Source: Gemmiger formicilis
GTDB lineage: Bacteria; Bacillota; Clostridia; Oscillospirales; Ruminococcaceae
Direction of reading: 5' to 3'
Assembly: GCF_016900095.1 (NCBI RefSeq)
Contig: NZ_JACJJP010000011.1
Span: 30,722 to 94,721, forward strand
DNA length: 64,000 nucleotides
Positions 1-9,307 of the stretch are shown here, one piece after another. A program made the position numbers and the translations under genes. Numbering within the stretch: position 1 is the first letter of the stretch; the number at the start of each line of letters is the position of its first letter. The notes below the pieces were generated by a model. That model did no database searches and was not told the DNA's origin. It saw only the letters and a program-made list of their open reading frames with translations.

Positions 1-823
<823 letters not shown>

Positions 824-1363
824 TTACAATACGATGTTCTCCAGATCGTGCCGCAGCCGCTGCAGGCGTGCCTCCACGGTGCCGTCAAAGCGCACGCCGT
901 CCATTTCCAGACGGATGCCGCCCAGGCAGGTGGGGTCCACCGCCGTGGTTAGGTCCACCTTCTTGCCGGTCAGGCTTTCCAGCTTTTCCTTCAGGCGGGC
1001 CGTATCCTGGTCCGAAAGAGGCACCGCGGTCACCGCCCGGGCGGGCAGAATGCCCCGGGCCTGGTTGTACCGGGCGGAAAACTCCTTCTCGCAGCTGCTC
1101 AGCTGGCGCAGGGTTCCGTTTTCGCACAGGATCTTCAAAAAATTCAGCACATACGGTTCGACCTGGCCGCGCAGGGCTTCGTCCAGCAAAGCACAGCGCT
1201 CGGTCTTGGGGATATTGGGGGTGCACAGCAGCTTTTCATAGTCGGGATTTTCGCGCAGAAGTTGAATCACTTCCCGCAATTGGCCGCGCGCTGCTTCCTC
1301 GCACCCGGTTTCGGCGGTCAGTTCATACAGCGCGCCGCCGTACATCTTGCCCACGTCGGTCAT
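824..1363 (-). CDS. atpH: F1F0 ATP synthase subunit delta
   Basis: Delta (OSCP-like) subunit, 179 residues, the usual length. It joins the peripheral stalk (subunit b) to the top of the F1 alpha subunits. The sequence has the expected two-part structure: an N-terminal six-helix domain (residues about 1-105, YGGALYELTAE at the start) and a C-terminal part with the conserved pattern LGGIRLEMDGVRFDGTVEARL near residues 145-168, typical of the family. The ATG overlaps the atpF stop by four bases (ATGA), indicating translational coupling. The gene sits in canonical order between atpF and atpA. Confidence 0.95.
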   Translation of the reverse strand: MTDVGKMYGGALYELTAETGCEEAARGQLREVIQLLRENPDYEKLLCTPNIPKTERCALLDEALRGQVEPYVLNFLKILCENGTLRQLSSCEKEFSARYNQARGILPARAVTAVPLSDQDTARLKEKLESLTGKKVDLTTAVDPTCLGGIRLEMDGVRFDGTVEARLQRLRHDLENIVL

Positions 1364-1860
1364 GATGCGTCACCCACATTCCTGATGAACTCGTCGATCA
1401 GGTCCTGATGGACCTTGGGGTCAATCTCGCGTTCCACCACCTTGGACGCAATGTCCATGGCAATGCCGCCGATCTCGTCCTTGACCTCGTTGATGGCCTT
1501 CTTGCGCTGCTGGGCAATGTCGGCGTCCGCCTTGGTCTTGATGCTGGCGGCGTCGGCCTGCGCCTGGCGCACGATCTCCTCGCCACGCAGCTGGGCGGTG
1601 CGGGTGGCACTCTGCACCAGCTGGGCGGCTTCCTCCTTGGCGTCGGCCAGCCGCTGCTCATAGTCGGTGCGCATGGCTTCGGCCTCGGTGCGGGCCTTCT
1701 CGGCATCCGCAATCTGGGCGTCGGCCATCTGCTGGCGCTGGGCCAGCACCTTTTGCACAGGCTTGAACAAAAACTTCTTGATCAGCCACATCTGGATCAG
1801 CAGGTTGCAGATGGCCGCGACAAAGTTCCAGGGTACGATGGTTACCAGTTGCTGAAACAT
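1360..1860 (-). CDS. atpF: F1F0 ATP synthase subunit b
   Basis: Subunit b of the peripheral stalk, 166 residues. One N-terminal membrane segment (about residues 9-30, VPWNFVAAICNLLIQMWLI) is followed by a long charged amphipathic helix rich in Ala, Glu, Lys and Gln (KVLAQRQQMADAQIADAEKA onward). This helix dimerises and reaches up to subunit delta. The start at 1860 follows an AAGGAGG site. The gene lies 43 bases after atpE and overlaps atpH by four bases. There is a single b gene of ordinary type, with no b/b' duplication in the window. Confidence 0.95.
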   Translation of the reverse strand: MFQQLVTIVPWNFVAAICNLLIQMWLIKKFLFKPVQKVLAQRQQMADAQIADAEKARTEAEAMRTDYEQRLADAKEEAAQLVQSATRTAQLRGEEIVRQAQADAASIKTKADADIAQQRKKAINEVKDEIGGIAMDIASKVVEREIDPKVHQDLIDEFIRNVGDAS

Positions 1861-1903
1861 CTGTTCGTCAAGCCTCCTTGCTCTGTTTGTTGGTCATGGC
1901 GTC

Positions 1904-2230
<327 letters not shown>

Positions 2231-2977
2231 TCATTCCTCGCCCGCTGCGTTGGCGATATACAAAGTGGTCAGCATACAGAAGATGAACGCCTGCATAAAG
2301 CCGGAGAACCAGTCGAAGTACAGCCCGGTGAAGGCCGGAATGCCCACCGACAGGAAGGGGATCTGGCTGAGCAGGTCGCCCACGGCGCCGGGAATCAGGC
2401 CAAAGAGGGCGTGACTGGCCAGAGCCAGCGCCGCGTACAGCAAAGCGCTGATGACCGTGCCGGACAGAATGTTGCCGAAGTGACGGCAGGCCATGCTGAT
2501 GGGGGTGGCGATCTCGGACAGGATGTTGAAGGGCGTGAGCACGAAGATGGGCTCGGTAAAGCCTTTCAGATATCCGCCCAGACCGCCGGAACGGATTTTG
2601 GCGCGGGTGATCAGGAAGAACACCATCACCGCCCAGGCCGCTTCCACCGAAAGGTCCGCGGTGGGGCTCCACAGGCCCACCAGGCTCAGCAGGTTGCTGA
2701 CCAGGCTGGTGGCAAACAGGGCCGCCACGAAGGGGATAAAGGAATCGAAGCGGACGCCCATGTTGCCGCGGACGAAGTTGGTGGCCAGGTTGACCAGATA
2801 TTCCGCCGCCGCCTGCCGTTTCGAGATGCCCGTCACCTTCAGGTCGTGGGTCAGCCAGATACACAGCCCGGTGATGATGGCCATGACGATCCAGCTGCTG
2901 AGGATGGTGGCCGAAATCTGGATGCCGGGACCGATGGGAATGGTGTAGATCGGTGCGCCGTTGATGGTCACATCCAT
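2231..2977 (-). CDS. atpB: F1F0 ATP synthase subunit a
   Basis: Membrane stator subunit a, 248 residues, which with the c-ring forms the ion path. Several membrane helices are visible, and the conserved stator arginine lies in ACRHFGNILSG (around residue 167) within the long helix facing the c-ring. The C-terminal helices (GLYFDWFSGFMQAFIFCMLT) carry the family's conserved Gln. The ATG at 2977 is preceded by GGGAGGTG; the open frame continues upstream to 3037 but has no better site. It starts 5 bases downstream of the atpI-like stop. Known family; sodium selectivity is inferred from its partner atpE. Confidence 0.95.
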   Translation of the reverse strand: MDVTINGAPIYTIPIGPGIQISATILSSWIVMAIITGLCIWLTHDLKVTGISKRQAAAEYLVNLATNFVRGNMGVRFDSFIPFVAALFATSLVSNLLSLVGLWSPTADLSVEAAWAVMVFFLITRAKIRSGGLGGYLKGFTEPIFVLTPFNILSEIATPISMACRHFGNILSGTVISALLYAALALASHALFGLIPGAVGDLLSQIPFLSVGIPAFTGLYFDWFSGFMQAFIFCMLTTLYIANAAGEE

Positions 2978-2981
2978 GGGA

Positions 2982-3407
2982 TTAGGATTCACCTCCCTTA
3001 TTCTGGGATGGTTTGCGCCGCAGCGCATACATGACAAAAATGGTCACCTGGGGGAACAGCAGCGGAATGGCCGCCGCCACCCAGTTGAATGCCGGGATCA
3101 GGAACATGGCAATCAGAAAAAGACCCAGGCCCAGCTTGCGGTACAGCTCCGAGGTGCGCATCAGGCTGCGCCCGCGGGCCTCATCGGCGCCGGCCGCCAT
3201 CTTCTGCAGGGTCAGCGCCAGGCCGAAAAAGTTCAGCCACGCGGCAAAGGCACCCAGCACCGCGCTCAGCGGCACTTTCCAGCTGAACCCGAAGGGAGCA
3301 CCCAGGGCGGTCGCCAGCGCCCAGCCGACCACCAGCACCACGGTACCCACCGCGCAGCCCGTTCCGATATGGACCAGTTCCTTTTTCACATCCGGCTGCA
3401 GTTGCAT
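2982..3407 (-). CDS. AtpI-like ATP synthase assembly protein
   Basis: A 141-residue membrane protein with four predicted helices (about residues 14-36, 43-62, 91-109 and 112-130) and a basic C-terminus, located directly upstream of atpB. Position, size and topology match the poorly conserved AtpI/UncI family, which assists c-ring assembly and possibly cation (Mg2+/Na+) supply. It starts at ATG 3407 after AAAGGAG. Sequence identity to textbook AtpI cannot be judged by eye, so the symbol is left blank; context is the main argument. Confidence 0.75.
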   Translation of the reverse strand: MQLQPDVKKELVHIGTGCAVGTVVLVVGWALATALGAPFGFSWKVPLSAVLGAFAAWLNFFGLALTLQKMAAGADEARGRSLMRTSELYRKLGLGLFLIAMFLIPAFNWVAAAIPLLFPQVTIFVMYALRRKPSQNKGGES

Positions 3408-3434
3408 CGCAATAACACTCCTTTCCGGATTGCA

Positions 3435-3698
3435 TCAGAGATGATCGTTGAATCCCACCGGCTTATCCGGCGGGCGCTTTTCGGCTTTGCGGCGTTCGAC
3501 CAGGTAAAACCGGCGTGCGGTGGCCCCGGCGGTGCCAAGCCCCAGCACAAAGGCGGGGAACATGACCCACAAGGGCGCACCCAGGGCGTTGACCAGCCAG
3601 GCGCCGCCGCCCACGAACAAAAGCAGCGGCACCACCAGCGAAATGCCGAGCTGTGTGAACCAAATCAGCCCGTTCAGCAGTTGTGCCAGATCCTTCAA
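3435..3698 (-). CDS. Small two-helix membrane protein, AtpZ/ATPase gene 1-like
   Basis: First gene of the atp operon: 87 residues, two membrane helices (about 8-32 and 39-60) and a very basic tail (RRFYLVERRKAEKRPPDK). Short two-helix proteins named AtpZ, AtpI or 'ATPase gene 1' often lead atp operons, and in some bacteria AtpZ with AtpI forms an Mg2+/Ca2+ transport pair. No ATG is available; the start is TTG at 3698, after AAAGGAG twelve bases upstream. Assignment rests on topology, length and position. Confidence 0.65.
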   Translation of the reverse strand: MKDLAQLLNGLIWFTQLGISLVVPLLLFVGGGAWLVNALGAPLWVMFPAFVLGLGTAGATARRFYLVERRKAEKRPPDKPVGFNDHL

Positions 3699-3755
3699 AT
3701 CCGGTCAGCGCTCCTTTCCGCGGTATGCCGCTCTGATGAAACAAATCCTTTCAAT

Positions 3756-3785
3756 AGTATACCAAAAAAAAGCTGGCGATCTCAA
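3756..3785 (-). promoter_or_regulatory. Promoter of the atp operon
   Basis: Minus-strand sigma-A-type promoter: TTGAGA (3780-3785) and TATACT (3756-3761) separated by 18 bases, about 58 bases upstream of the first atp gene. A T-rich stretch lies between the boxes. A six-pair inverted repeat (3823-3840) lies further upstream with no clear role. Confidence 0.7.
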
Positions 3786-3900
3786 CAGAAAAGTAAGAAA
3801 AAATATCGGCGTGGGGGCGTAAAACCCGCCAAAACGGGTTGTTACATTCTGGAAAGATATCATTTTTGGAAATTTGTACTATATTTTCCCCTTTTGTGGA

Positions 3901-3950
3901 GAAAAACAAAAAGCCGGGACAGCTCCCGTTGGGGTGGGAGCCGTCCCGGC
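3901..3950 (-). terminator. Terminator of the ABC exporter operon
   Basis: Near-perfect 15-pair hairpin (3913-3950, arms GCCGGGACAGCTCCC and GGGAGCCGTCCCGGC) followed on the minus strand by a T-rich run at 3901-3912. It lies 18 bases after the end of the exporter gene and insulates the atp operon. Confidence 0.9.
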
Positions 3951-3967
3951 AAGGGGAAAAAGGGGGA

Positions 3968-5854
3968 TCAGGCGGGCTGGTCGGCAAAGTTGCCGGTGTA
4001 CAGCCGATAGTACATGCCCTTTTTGGCGATCAGTTCGTCGTGGGTGCCGCGCTCGATGATGCGTCCCTGGTCCATGACCATGATGCAGTCGGCGTTGCGC
4101 ACGGTGGACAGCCGGTGGGCGATGACAAAGGTGGTGCGCCCATACATCAGGGCGTCCATGCCGTCCTGCACCAGCTTTTCGGTGCGGGTGTCGATGGAGG
4201 AGGTAGCCTCGTCCAGAATCAGCACCGGCGGGTCGGCCACGGCGGCCCGGGCAATGGCCAGCAGCTGCCGCTGGCCCTGGCTCAGGTTGGCACCGTCGCC
4301 GGTCAGCATGGTGTTGTAGCCGTCGGGCAGGCGGCGGATGAAACCGTCGGCGTTGGCCAGACGGGCCGCGGCCATGCATTCCTCATCGCTGGCATCCAGG
4401 TTGCCGTAGCGGATGTTGTCCATGACCGTGCCGGTGAACAGGTGGGTGTCCTGCAGCACGATGCCCAGACTGCGCCGCAGATCGGGCTTTTTGATCTTGT
4501 TGATGTTGATGCCGTCGTACCGGATCTTGCCGTCGGCAATGTCGTAGAAGCGGTTGATCAGGTTGGTGATGGTGGTTTTGCCGGCGCCGGTGGCGCCCAC
4601 AAAGGCGATCTTCTGGCCCGGCTTGGCCCACAGGCTGATGTTGTGCAGCACCAGCTTGTTCTCGTCGTAGCCGAAGTCCACATCGTCAAAGACCACGCCG
4701 CCTTCCAGCCTGGTGTAGGTCACGGAGCCGTCGGCCTTGTGGGGATGCTTCCAGGCCCAGGTGTTGGTGCGTTCCTTCTGTTCGGTTAGGGTGCCGTCGG
4801 CTTCCTCCCGGGCGTTGACCAGTTCCACATAGCCTTCGTCCTTTTCGGGGGTCTCGTCCATCAGATCAAACACACGCTGGGCACCGGCGGCCGCGTTGAC
4901 CACAAAGTTCAGCTGGGTGCTGATCTGGGTGATGGGCTGGGTGAAGCTCTTGTTCAGGCCCACAAAGGTGATGACGGTGCCCAGGGTGACCCCGGCCATG
5001 TCGTTGATGCCCAGGATGGCGCCCACCACGGCCACCACGGCGTAGCTCAGCCAGCCGATGTTGCCGTTGACGGGCATGAGCAGGTTGGCGTAGCGGTTGG
5101 CCTTGTCGGTGCTGTCCCGCAGAGCCTCGTTCACCTTGTGGAAGTCCGCCTTGGCGGCTTCCTCGTGGCAGAAGACCTTGACCACCTTCTGGCCGTCCAG
5201 CATCTCCTCAATGAAGCCGTCCACAATGCCCAGGTTCCGCTGCTGTTCCACATAGTACCGGCCGGACAGGCGGGAAAAGTTCTTGGCCACCACCACCATG
5301 ATCACGGCGGTGAGGATGGAGATGATGCTCAGGGTGGGGTTGAGGGCCAGCATGGTCACCAGGGTGACGACCATGGTCAGACCGGAGTTGATGACCTGGG
5401 GGATGCTCTGGCTCATGAGCTGGCGCAGGGTGTCGATATCGTTGGTGTACACCGACATGATGTCGCCGTGGGCGTGGGTGTCAAAGTATTTGATGGGCAG
5501 GGATTCCATCTTGCTGAACAGATCGTTGCGCAGACGGCGCAGGGTGCCCTGGCAGATGGTGACCATGATGCGGTTGTAGGCAAAGGCGCCCACCACGCCC
5601 ACGGCCAGCAGGGCGATCAGCTTCAGCAGGGCGTTGGCCAGCCGGCTGTAATCCTGGCCGCCGCCGGCCATCATGGGGGTGATGTAATCGTCCACCAGGG
5701 TCTGGGGGAAGGTGGCGCCGGCTACAGTGGCGCTGGAGGAGATCAGAATGCAGACCACCACCGCCAGAAACGGCCATTTGTAGGTGTGCATCATGTACCC
5801 CAGCACACGCTTGAGCACGCCCAGAGAGGCGCCGCGGGATGCTTTTTGATTCAT
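3968..5854 (-). CDS. ABC-type multidrug exporter half-transporter (canonical ATPase site)
   Basis: Fused membrane-ATPase half exporter, 628 residues. Six membrane helices occupy roughly residues 20-330 (type IV exporter fold). The ATPase domain follows a charged linker containing an unusual insert (about residues 355-395, EEADGTLTEQKERTNTWAWK). Walker A is GATGAGKTT, the signature is LSQGQRQ and Walker B ends LILDEATSSID, with a catalytic Glu. The start at 5854 follows AAAGGAGAG. It lies 16 bases after the partner gene. Together they form a heterodimer of the BmrCD/LmrCD/TM287-288 kind, exporting drugs or lipophilic compounds. The substrate is not deducible. Confidence 0.93.
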   Translation of the reverse strand: MNQKASRGASLGVLKRVLGYMMHTYKWPFLAVVVCILISSSATVAGATFPQTLVDDYITPMMAGGGQDYSRLANALLKLIALLAVGVVGAFAYNRIMVTICQGTLRRLRNDLFSKMESLPIKYFDTHAHGDIMSVYTNDIDTLRQLMSQSIPQVINSGLTMVVTLVTMLALNPTLSIISILTAVIMVVVAKNFSRLSGRYYVEQQRNLGIVDGFIEEMLDGQKVVKVFCHEEAAKADFHKVNEALRDSTDKANRYANLLMPVNGNIGWLSYAVVAVVGAILGINDMAGVTLGTVITFVGLNKSFTQPITQISTQLNFVVNAAAGAQRVFDLMDETPEKDEGYVELVNAREEADGTLTEQKERTNTWAWKHPHKADGSVTYTRLEGGVVFDDVDFGYDENKLVLHNISLWAKPGQKIAFVGATGAGKTTITNLINRFYDIADGKIRYDGININKIKKPDLRRSLGIVLQDTHLFTGTVMDNIRYGNLDASDEECMAAARLANADGFIRRLPDGYNTMLTGDGANLSQGQRQLLAIARAAVADPPVLILDEATSSIDTRTEKLVQDGMDALMYGRTTFVIAHRLSTVRNADCIMVMDQGRIIERGTHDELIAKKGMYYRLYTGNFADQPA

Positions 5855-5870
5855 GGTTTCAACTCTCCTT

Positions 5871-7610
5871 TCAGGCCGGCTGGTCAAAGTCGCCGCCGCC
5901 CTTGACCTGGGATTCGTAGATCTCCCGGTAGATGGCGTTGGTCTTGAGCAGGTTTTCGTGGGTGTCAAAGCCGTTGATGCGGCCGTTGTCCAGCACCAGG
6001 ATCCGGTCGGCGTGCTCCACGCTGGAGATACGCTGGGCAATGATGATCTTGGTGGTGCCGGGAATCTCCTTGGCAAAGGCGGCCCGGATCTTGGCGTCGG
6101 TGGCGGTGTCCACGGCGCTGGTGGAGTCGTCCAGGATCAGCACCTTGGGCTTTTTCAGCAGGGCACGGGCGATGCACAGGCGCTGCTTCTGGCCGCCGGA
6201 AACGTTGGCACCGCCCCGCTCGATGTGGGTGTTGTATCCGTCGGGGAAACGGTCGATGAACTCATCGGCACAGGCAGCCCGGCAGGCGGCCTTGCATTCC
6301 TCCTCGGTGGCGTCGGGGTTGCCCCAGCGCAGATTGTCCAGGATGCTGCCGGAAAACAGGGTGTTCTTCTGCAGCACCACCGACACTTCGTTGCGCAGCG
6401 TCTCCATGTCGTAGCGGCGCACGTCCACGCCGCCCACCTTCACGTCTCCTTTGTCGGTGTCGTACAGGCGGCAGATCAGGTTGACCAGGCTGCTCTTGCC
6501 CGAACCGGTACCGCCGATGACGCCGATGGTTTCGCCGGAACGGATGTGCAGGTCAATGTCGGACAGGGCGTTCTTGCCGCTGCCGTGTTTGTAGGAAAAA
6601 TCCACATGGTCGAAGTCGATGCTGCCGTCGGACACCTTGTAGACGGGGGATTCGGGCTCGGCCAGGTCGGGGGTCTCGTTGAGCACTTCGCTGATACGAC
6701 GGATGCTGGCCATGGACATGGTGATCATGACCACCACCATGGAAAGCATCATCAGGCTCATCATCAGGCTCATGACATAGCTGAACAGGCTGGTCAGCTC
6801 GCCGGCGCTCATGCTGCCGCCCACAATGAAGTGGGCGCCCAGCCAGGACACCATGATGATGCAGAAATACACCGCCAGCATCATGGCCGGGTTGTTGAAG
6901 GCCAGCAGCCCTTCCGCCTTGACAAAGAGCCGGTACAGGTTCTGGGAAGCCTTGGCGAACTTCTTGTTCTCGTAGTCTTCCCGCACAAAGGCCTTGACCA
7001 CCCGGATAGCGGAGACGTTCTCCTGCACGCTGGCGTTCAGGTCGTCGTACTTGTTGAACACCTCGGTGAAGATGCGCATGGTCACCACCATGATGGCGCC
7101 CAGCACCACCGCCAGGAACAGCACCGCCAGCAGGAAAGTCAGGCTCAGTTTGGGGCTGATGATCAGGCACATGACATAGCTGAACACCAGCATCAGGGGT
7201 GAGCGCACCGCCACGCGGATGAGCATCATGTAGGCGTTCTGGACGTTGGTGATGTCGGTGGTCATGCGGGTGACCAGGCCGGGCACGCTGAACTTGTCAA
7301 TGTTGGAGAAAGAAAAGGTCTGGATGTTGTTGTACACGGCTTCCCGCAGGTTGGCGGCCAGCCCGGCGGACGCGCTGGCCGCAAATTTGCCGCCCAGGGC
7401 GCCGCAGGCCAGGCTGCAGAAAGACATGAACACCATCAGGATGCCGTACCGGTAGACGGTGGGCAGGCTGGCTGCCTCCAGGCCCTGGTCGATGATCAGG
7501 GCGGTGATGAAGGGCAGCAGGATCTCCATGATCACTTCCAGGGTGGTCATGGCAATGCAGAGCCAGGTGTCCCGCCGATAGCGGCCCAGCTGACGCAATA
7601 CGGTTTTCAC
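5871..7610 (-). CDS. ABC-type multidrug exporter half-transporter (degenerate ATPase site)
   Basis: Second half of the heterodimeric exporter, 579 residues: six membrane helices (about residues 15-300) and an ATPase domain with Walker A GGTGSGKSS, signature VSGGQKQR and Walker B LILDDSTSAVD. Asp replaces the catalytic Glu, the usual mark of the non-hydrolysing site in heterodimeric exporters. The start is GTG 7610: it overlaps the marR stop (GTGA) and has AAGGAGG ten bases upstream. A longer frame to 7724 would overlap marR deeply and has no ribosome site. Expression is therefore coupled to the regulator. Confidence 0.92.
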   Translation of the reverse strand: MKTVLRQLGRYRRDTWLCIAMTTLEVIMEILLPFITALIIDQGLEAASLPTVYRYGILMVFMSFCSLACGALGGKFAASASAGLAANLREAVYNNIQTFSFSNIDKFSVPGLVTRMTTDITNVQNAYMMLIRVAVRSPLMLVFSYVMCLIISPKLSLTFLLAVLFLAVVLGAIMVVTMRIFTEVFNKYDDLNASVQENVSAIRVVKAFVREDYENKKFAKASQNLYRLFVKAEGLLAFNNPAMMLAVYFCIIMVSWLGAHFIVGGSMSAGELTSLFSYVMSLMMSLMMLSMVVVMITMSMASIRRISEVLNETPDLAEPESPVYKVSDGSIDFDHVDFSYKHGSGKNALSDIDLHIRSGETIGVIGGTGSGKSSLVNLICRLYDTDKGDVKVGGVDVRRYDMETLRNEVSVVLQKNTLFSGSILDNLRWGNPDATEEECKAACRAACADEFIDRFPDGYNTHIERGGANVSGGQKQRLCIARALLKKPKVLILDDSTSAVDTATDAKIRAAFAKEIPGTTKIIIAQRISSVEHADRILVLDNGRINGFDTHENLLKTNAIYREIYESQVKGGGDFDQPA

Positions 7611-8080
7611 GATTCGGATGCCTCCTTGTTGTGTTTCTTTTCCGATAATGCCGAAAGATTTTGCAGCATTTTCTTTTGCAGGCGATCCAGGCTTTCCAGC
7701 TCTTCGGGGGAAAAGCAGTCGCACAGCCGGTCCTGGGCCGTATCCATGGCCCGGTCCAGATATTCCCGCACCTCTTCGCCCTGGCTTGTGCCGAACAGCA
7801 GCTTGCGGCGGTCGTCCCCGTCGCAGGGCTCCACCCGCACATAGCCTTTTTTGCGCAGACGCTTGAGCATGCCGGACAATGCCGCCATGGAATAGCCGAA
7901 TTCCCGGTGGATGGCTGTCAGCGAGGTGCCTGTGTCTGAATGGCGAAGAATGTAGCGCAGCATGTTGGCCTGCATGGCCGTCAGGTCCTGTTCGGCCATG
8001 GAACTGTTGGCCATCTGTTCGATCTGGATGCTGATGCGCCGGTTATCCCGGATGAGTTCCTCCCGGTTTACGGTCGCCAT
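7607..8080 (-). CDS. MarR-family transcriptional regulator
   Basis: Winged-helix regulator, 157 residues. The DNA-binding core is about residues 52-100 (TSLTAIHREFGYSMAALSGMLKRLRKKGYVRV) with the wing EPCDGDDRRKLLFGTSQG, a classic MarR pattern. Helices at both ends would form the dimer. It is first in the operon with two exporter genes, and its stop overlaps the next start. A palindrome at 8108-8124, between its promoter and start codon, is a likely autoregulatory site. It probably represses the exporter until a drug-like ligand binds, as in known marR-ABC operons. Confidence 0.93.
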   Translation of the reverse strand: MATVNREELIRDNRRISIQIEQMANSSMAEQDLTAMQANMLRYILRHSDTGTSLTAIHREFGYSMAALSGMLKRLRKKGYVRVEPCDGDDRRKLLFGTSQGEEVREYLDRAMDTAQDRLCDCFSPEELESLDRLQKKMLQNLSALSEKKHNKEASES

Positions 8081-8107
8081 GGTCTCACCTCTTTGCAGAT
8101 TGTTTGA

Positions 8108-8124
8108 AGCTGAACAATTTAGCT
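8108..8124. promoter_or_regulatory. Probable MarR operator
   Basis: Imperfect 17-bp palindrome of the form AGCT-n-AA-nnn-TT-n-AGCT, placed just downstream of the marR -10 box, around the expected transcription start. Size and placement suit a MarR dimer site. Binding is inferred. Confidence 0.55.
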
Positions 8125-8133
8125 CCGTACTGT

Positions 8134-8162
8134 TTTATAGCACAATTCCCCTTGCATGTGAA
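8134..8162 (-). promoter_or_regulatory. Promoter of marR-ABC operon
   Basis: TTCACA (8157-8162) and TATAAA (8134-8139), 17 bases apart, reading to the left. Its -35 box touches the -35 box of the divergent lysR promoter. Confidence 0.6.
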
Positions 8163-8180
8163 ATTCAAATCTGTTATATT
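8152..8180 (+). promoter_or_regulatory. Promoter of lysR gene
   Basis: TTGCAT (8152-8157) and TATATT (8175-8180), 17 bases apart, reading right. It shares base 8157 with the opposing marR -35 box, so the two promoters should compete for RNA polymerase. Confidence 0.6.
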
Positions 8181-8200
8181 CTATAAAAGAATTTTATAGA
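8180..8200. promoter_or_regulatory. Perfect 9-bp palindrome after lysR promoter, likely LysR site
   Basis: Arms TCTATAAAA and TTTTATAGA around a 3-base centre. The repeat begins at the last base of the lysR -10 box and covers the expected start site. AT-rich dyads of this kind are used by LysR-type regulators for autoregulation; the assignment is inferred from position. Confidence 0.5.
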
Positions 8201-8262
8201 TAAAAATTATTGCGGGCGGGCGTTTCCCTCTTTGTCCGCACTTCCGGGAGGGATTCTTTTTT

Positions 8263-9195
8263 ATGAATACGACCCAGCTGGAATGTTTCATGGCCGTGGC
8301 CAACTATCTCAACTTTTCCCGGGCGGCGGAGCAGCTGCGCATCACCCAACCGGCGGTGAGCCATCAGATCACCACCCTGGAGGATGAACTGGGGGTCAAG
8401 CTGTTCCGGCGTACCAGCAAGAGCGTCCGCCTTACCCAGGAAGGGTTTCAGTTCACCCAGTATGCCAGCGAGATCCTCAAGCTGTCGGAGCTTTCCAAGG
8501 CCCGGATGAAAAAGTTCCGCACCGAGGAGATGACCCGGGTGGCCATCGGCTGCCGCAACACCACCGAACTGCGGGTGCTGCGCCCGGCCCTGGAACGGCT
8601 GCGGACGGAGCAGCCCAGACTGCTGCCGGCGCTGCGGCTGATTCCCTTTGACGCGGTGAAAAACCTGCTGGCAGATGGAGACATCGACATGATTTTTTCC
8701 TTCCGGGGGCCGGGGCGGGGCACAGGAGAGGAAGCCAAACAGAAATTCCGCACCCTGACCCAATGCCGGGCGGTGTGCGTTTGCAGCGACACCCACCCCC
8801 TGGCCGGACGGCAGAGCCTGACAGTGGGAGAACTGGCCGGGGCCGGGCGCATTGCGGTCTGCCGCCCGCCCATCTGCCCGCCGGCCTTGTTTGCCGTCCA
8901 GACCCGGGTGGTGGGCAGCCGGTCACCGGAACAGGTGCTGTTCTGTGACAACCAGGACGTGGTGGGCACCCTGGTGGAAACCGGCTACGCCTTTGCGGTC
9001 ATGGCGGATTTCCCTTCCGCCCGGCGGGAGGGCCTGTGTTACATTCCGCTGCCGGAATTCGAACCCCTGACCTTCGGGGCTTTGTACATGGCGGGCAACC
9101 GCAACCCGGCCCTGAAAGAATTCCTGACCCTGCTGGAGAAGACCCTCTGCCACCCCGATCCCGCGCACACCACCGACGGGATGGGCATACTCTGA
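8263..9195 (+). CDS. LysR-family transcriptional regulator
   Basis: 310 residues. N-terminal winged helix (residues 1-60: LECFMAVANYLNFSRAAEQL, then ITQPAVSHQITTLEDELGVKLFRR split by the recognition helix) is the LysR hallmark. A linker helix and a two-lobed effector domain (about residues 90-290) follow. The effector domain is Cys- and Pro-rich around CRPPICPP (near residue 205), so the ligand cannot be guessed. The start follows GGGAGGGA. It is divergent from the marR-ABC operon and could act on it, or on itself, through the palindrome at 8180-8200. No adjacent metabolic target gene is present on its own strand. Confidence 0.92.
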   Translation: MNTTQLECFMAVANYLNFSRAAEQLRITQPAVSHQITTLEDELGVKLFRRTSKSVRLTQEGFQFTQYASEILKLSELSKARMKKFRTEEMTRVAIGCRNTTELRVLRPALERLRTEQPRLLPALRLIPFDAVKNLLADGDIDMIFSFRGPGRGTGEEAKQKFRTLTQCRAVCVCSDTHPLAGRQSLTVGELAGAGRIAVCRPPICPPALFAVQTRVVGSRSPEQVLFCDNQDVVGTLVETGYAFAVMADFPSARREGLCYIPLPEFEPLTFGALYMAGNRNPALKEFLTLLEKTLCHPDPAHTTDGMGIL

Positions 9196-9201
9196 TACAG
9201 A

Positions 9202-9244
9202 GAAGGCGCACAGACCGGAATCCCTTCCGCGCCTGTGCGCCTTC
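9202..9244 (+). terminator. Hairpin after lysR
   Basis: Twelve-pair stem (arms GAAGGCGCACAG and CTGTGCGCCTTC) seven bases after the stop codon. It lacks a strong T run, so it may be a weak terminator or 3'-end protector. Confidence 0.55.
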
Positions 9245-9285
9245 TTAAAAAAAGAAAAAGCCCGGTCCCCGGCGGGGGACTGGGC
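9245..9285 (-). terminator. Terminator of the Fur/PerR-like gene
   Basis: GC-rich stem 9260-9285 (arms GCCCAGTCCCC and GGGGACCGGGC on the minus strand, one G-T pair) followed by the T-rich run 9245-9259 in the minus direction. Confidence 0.85.
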
Positions 9286-9307
9286 GGCGGGCAGAATGCC
9301 CATACTG

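Noticed and set aside
5855..6076. N-terminal extension of the first ABC half-exporter
   Set aside because: The longer frame overlaps the preceding exporter gene deeply, while ATG 5854 has a good AAAGGAGAG site.
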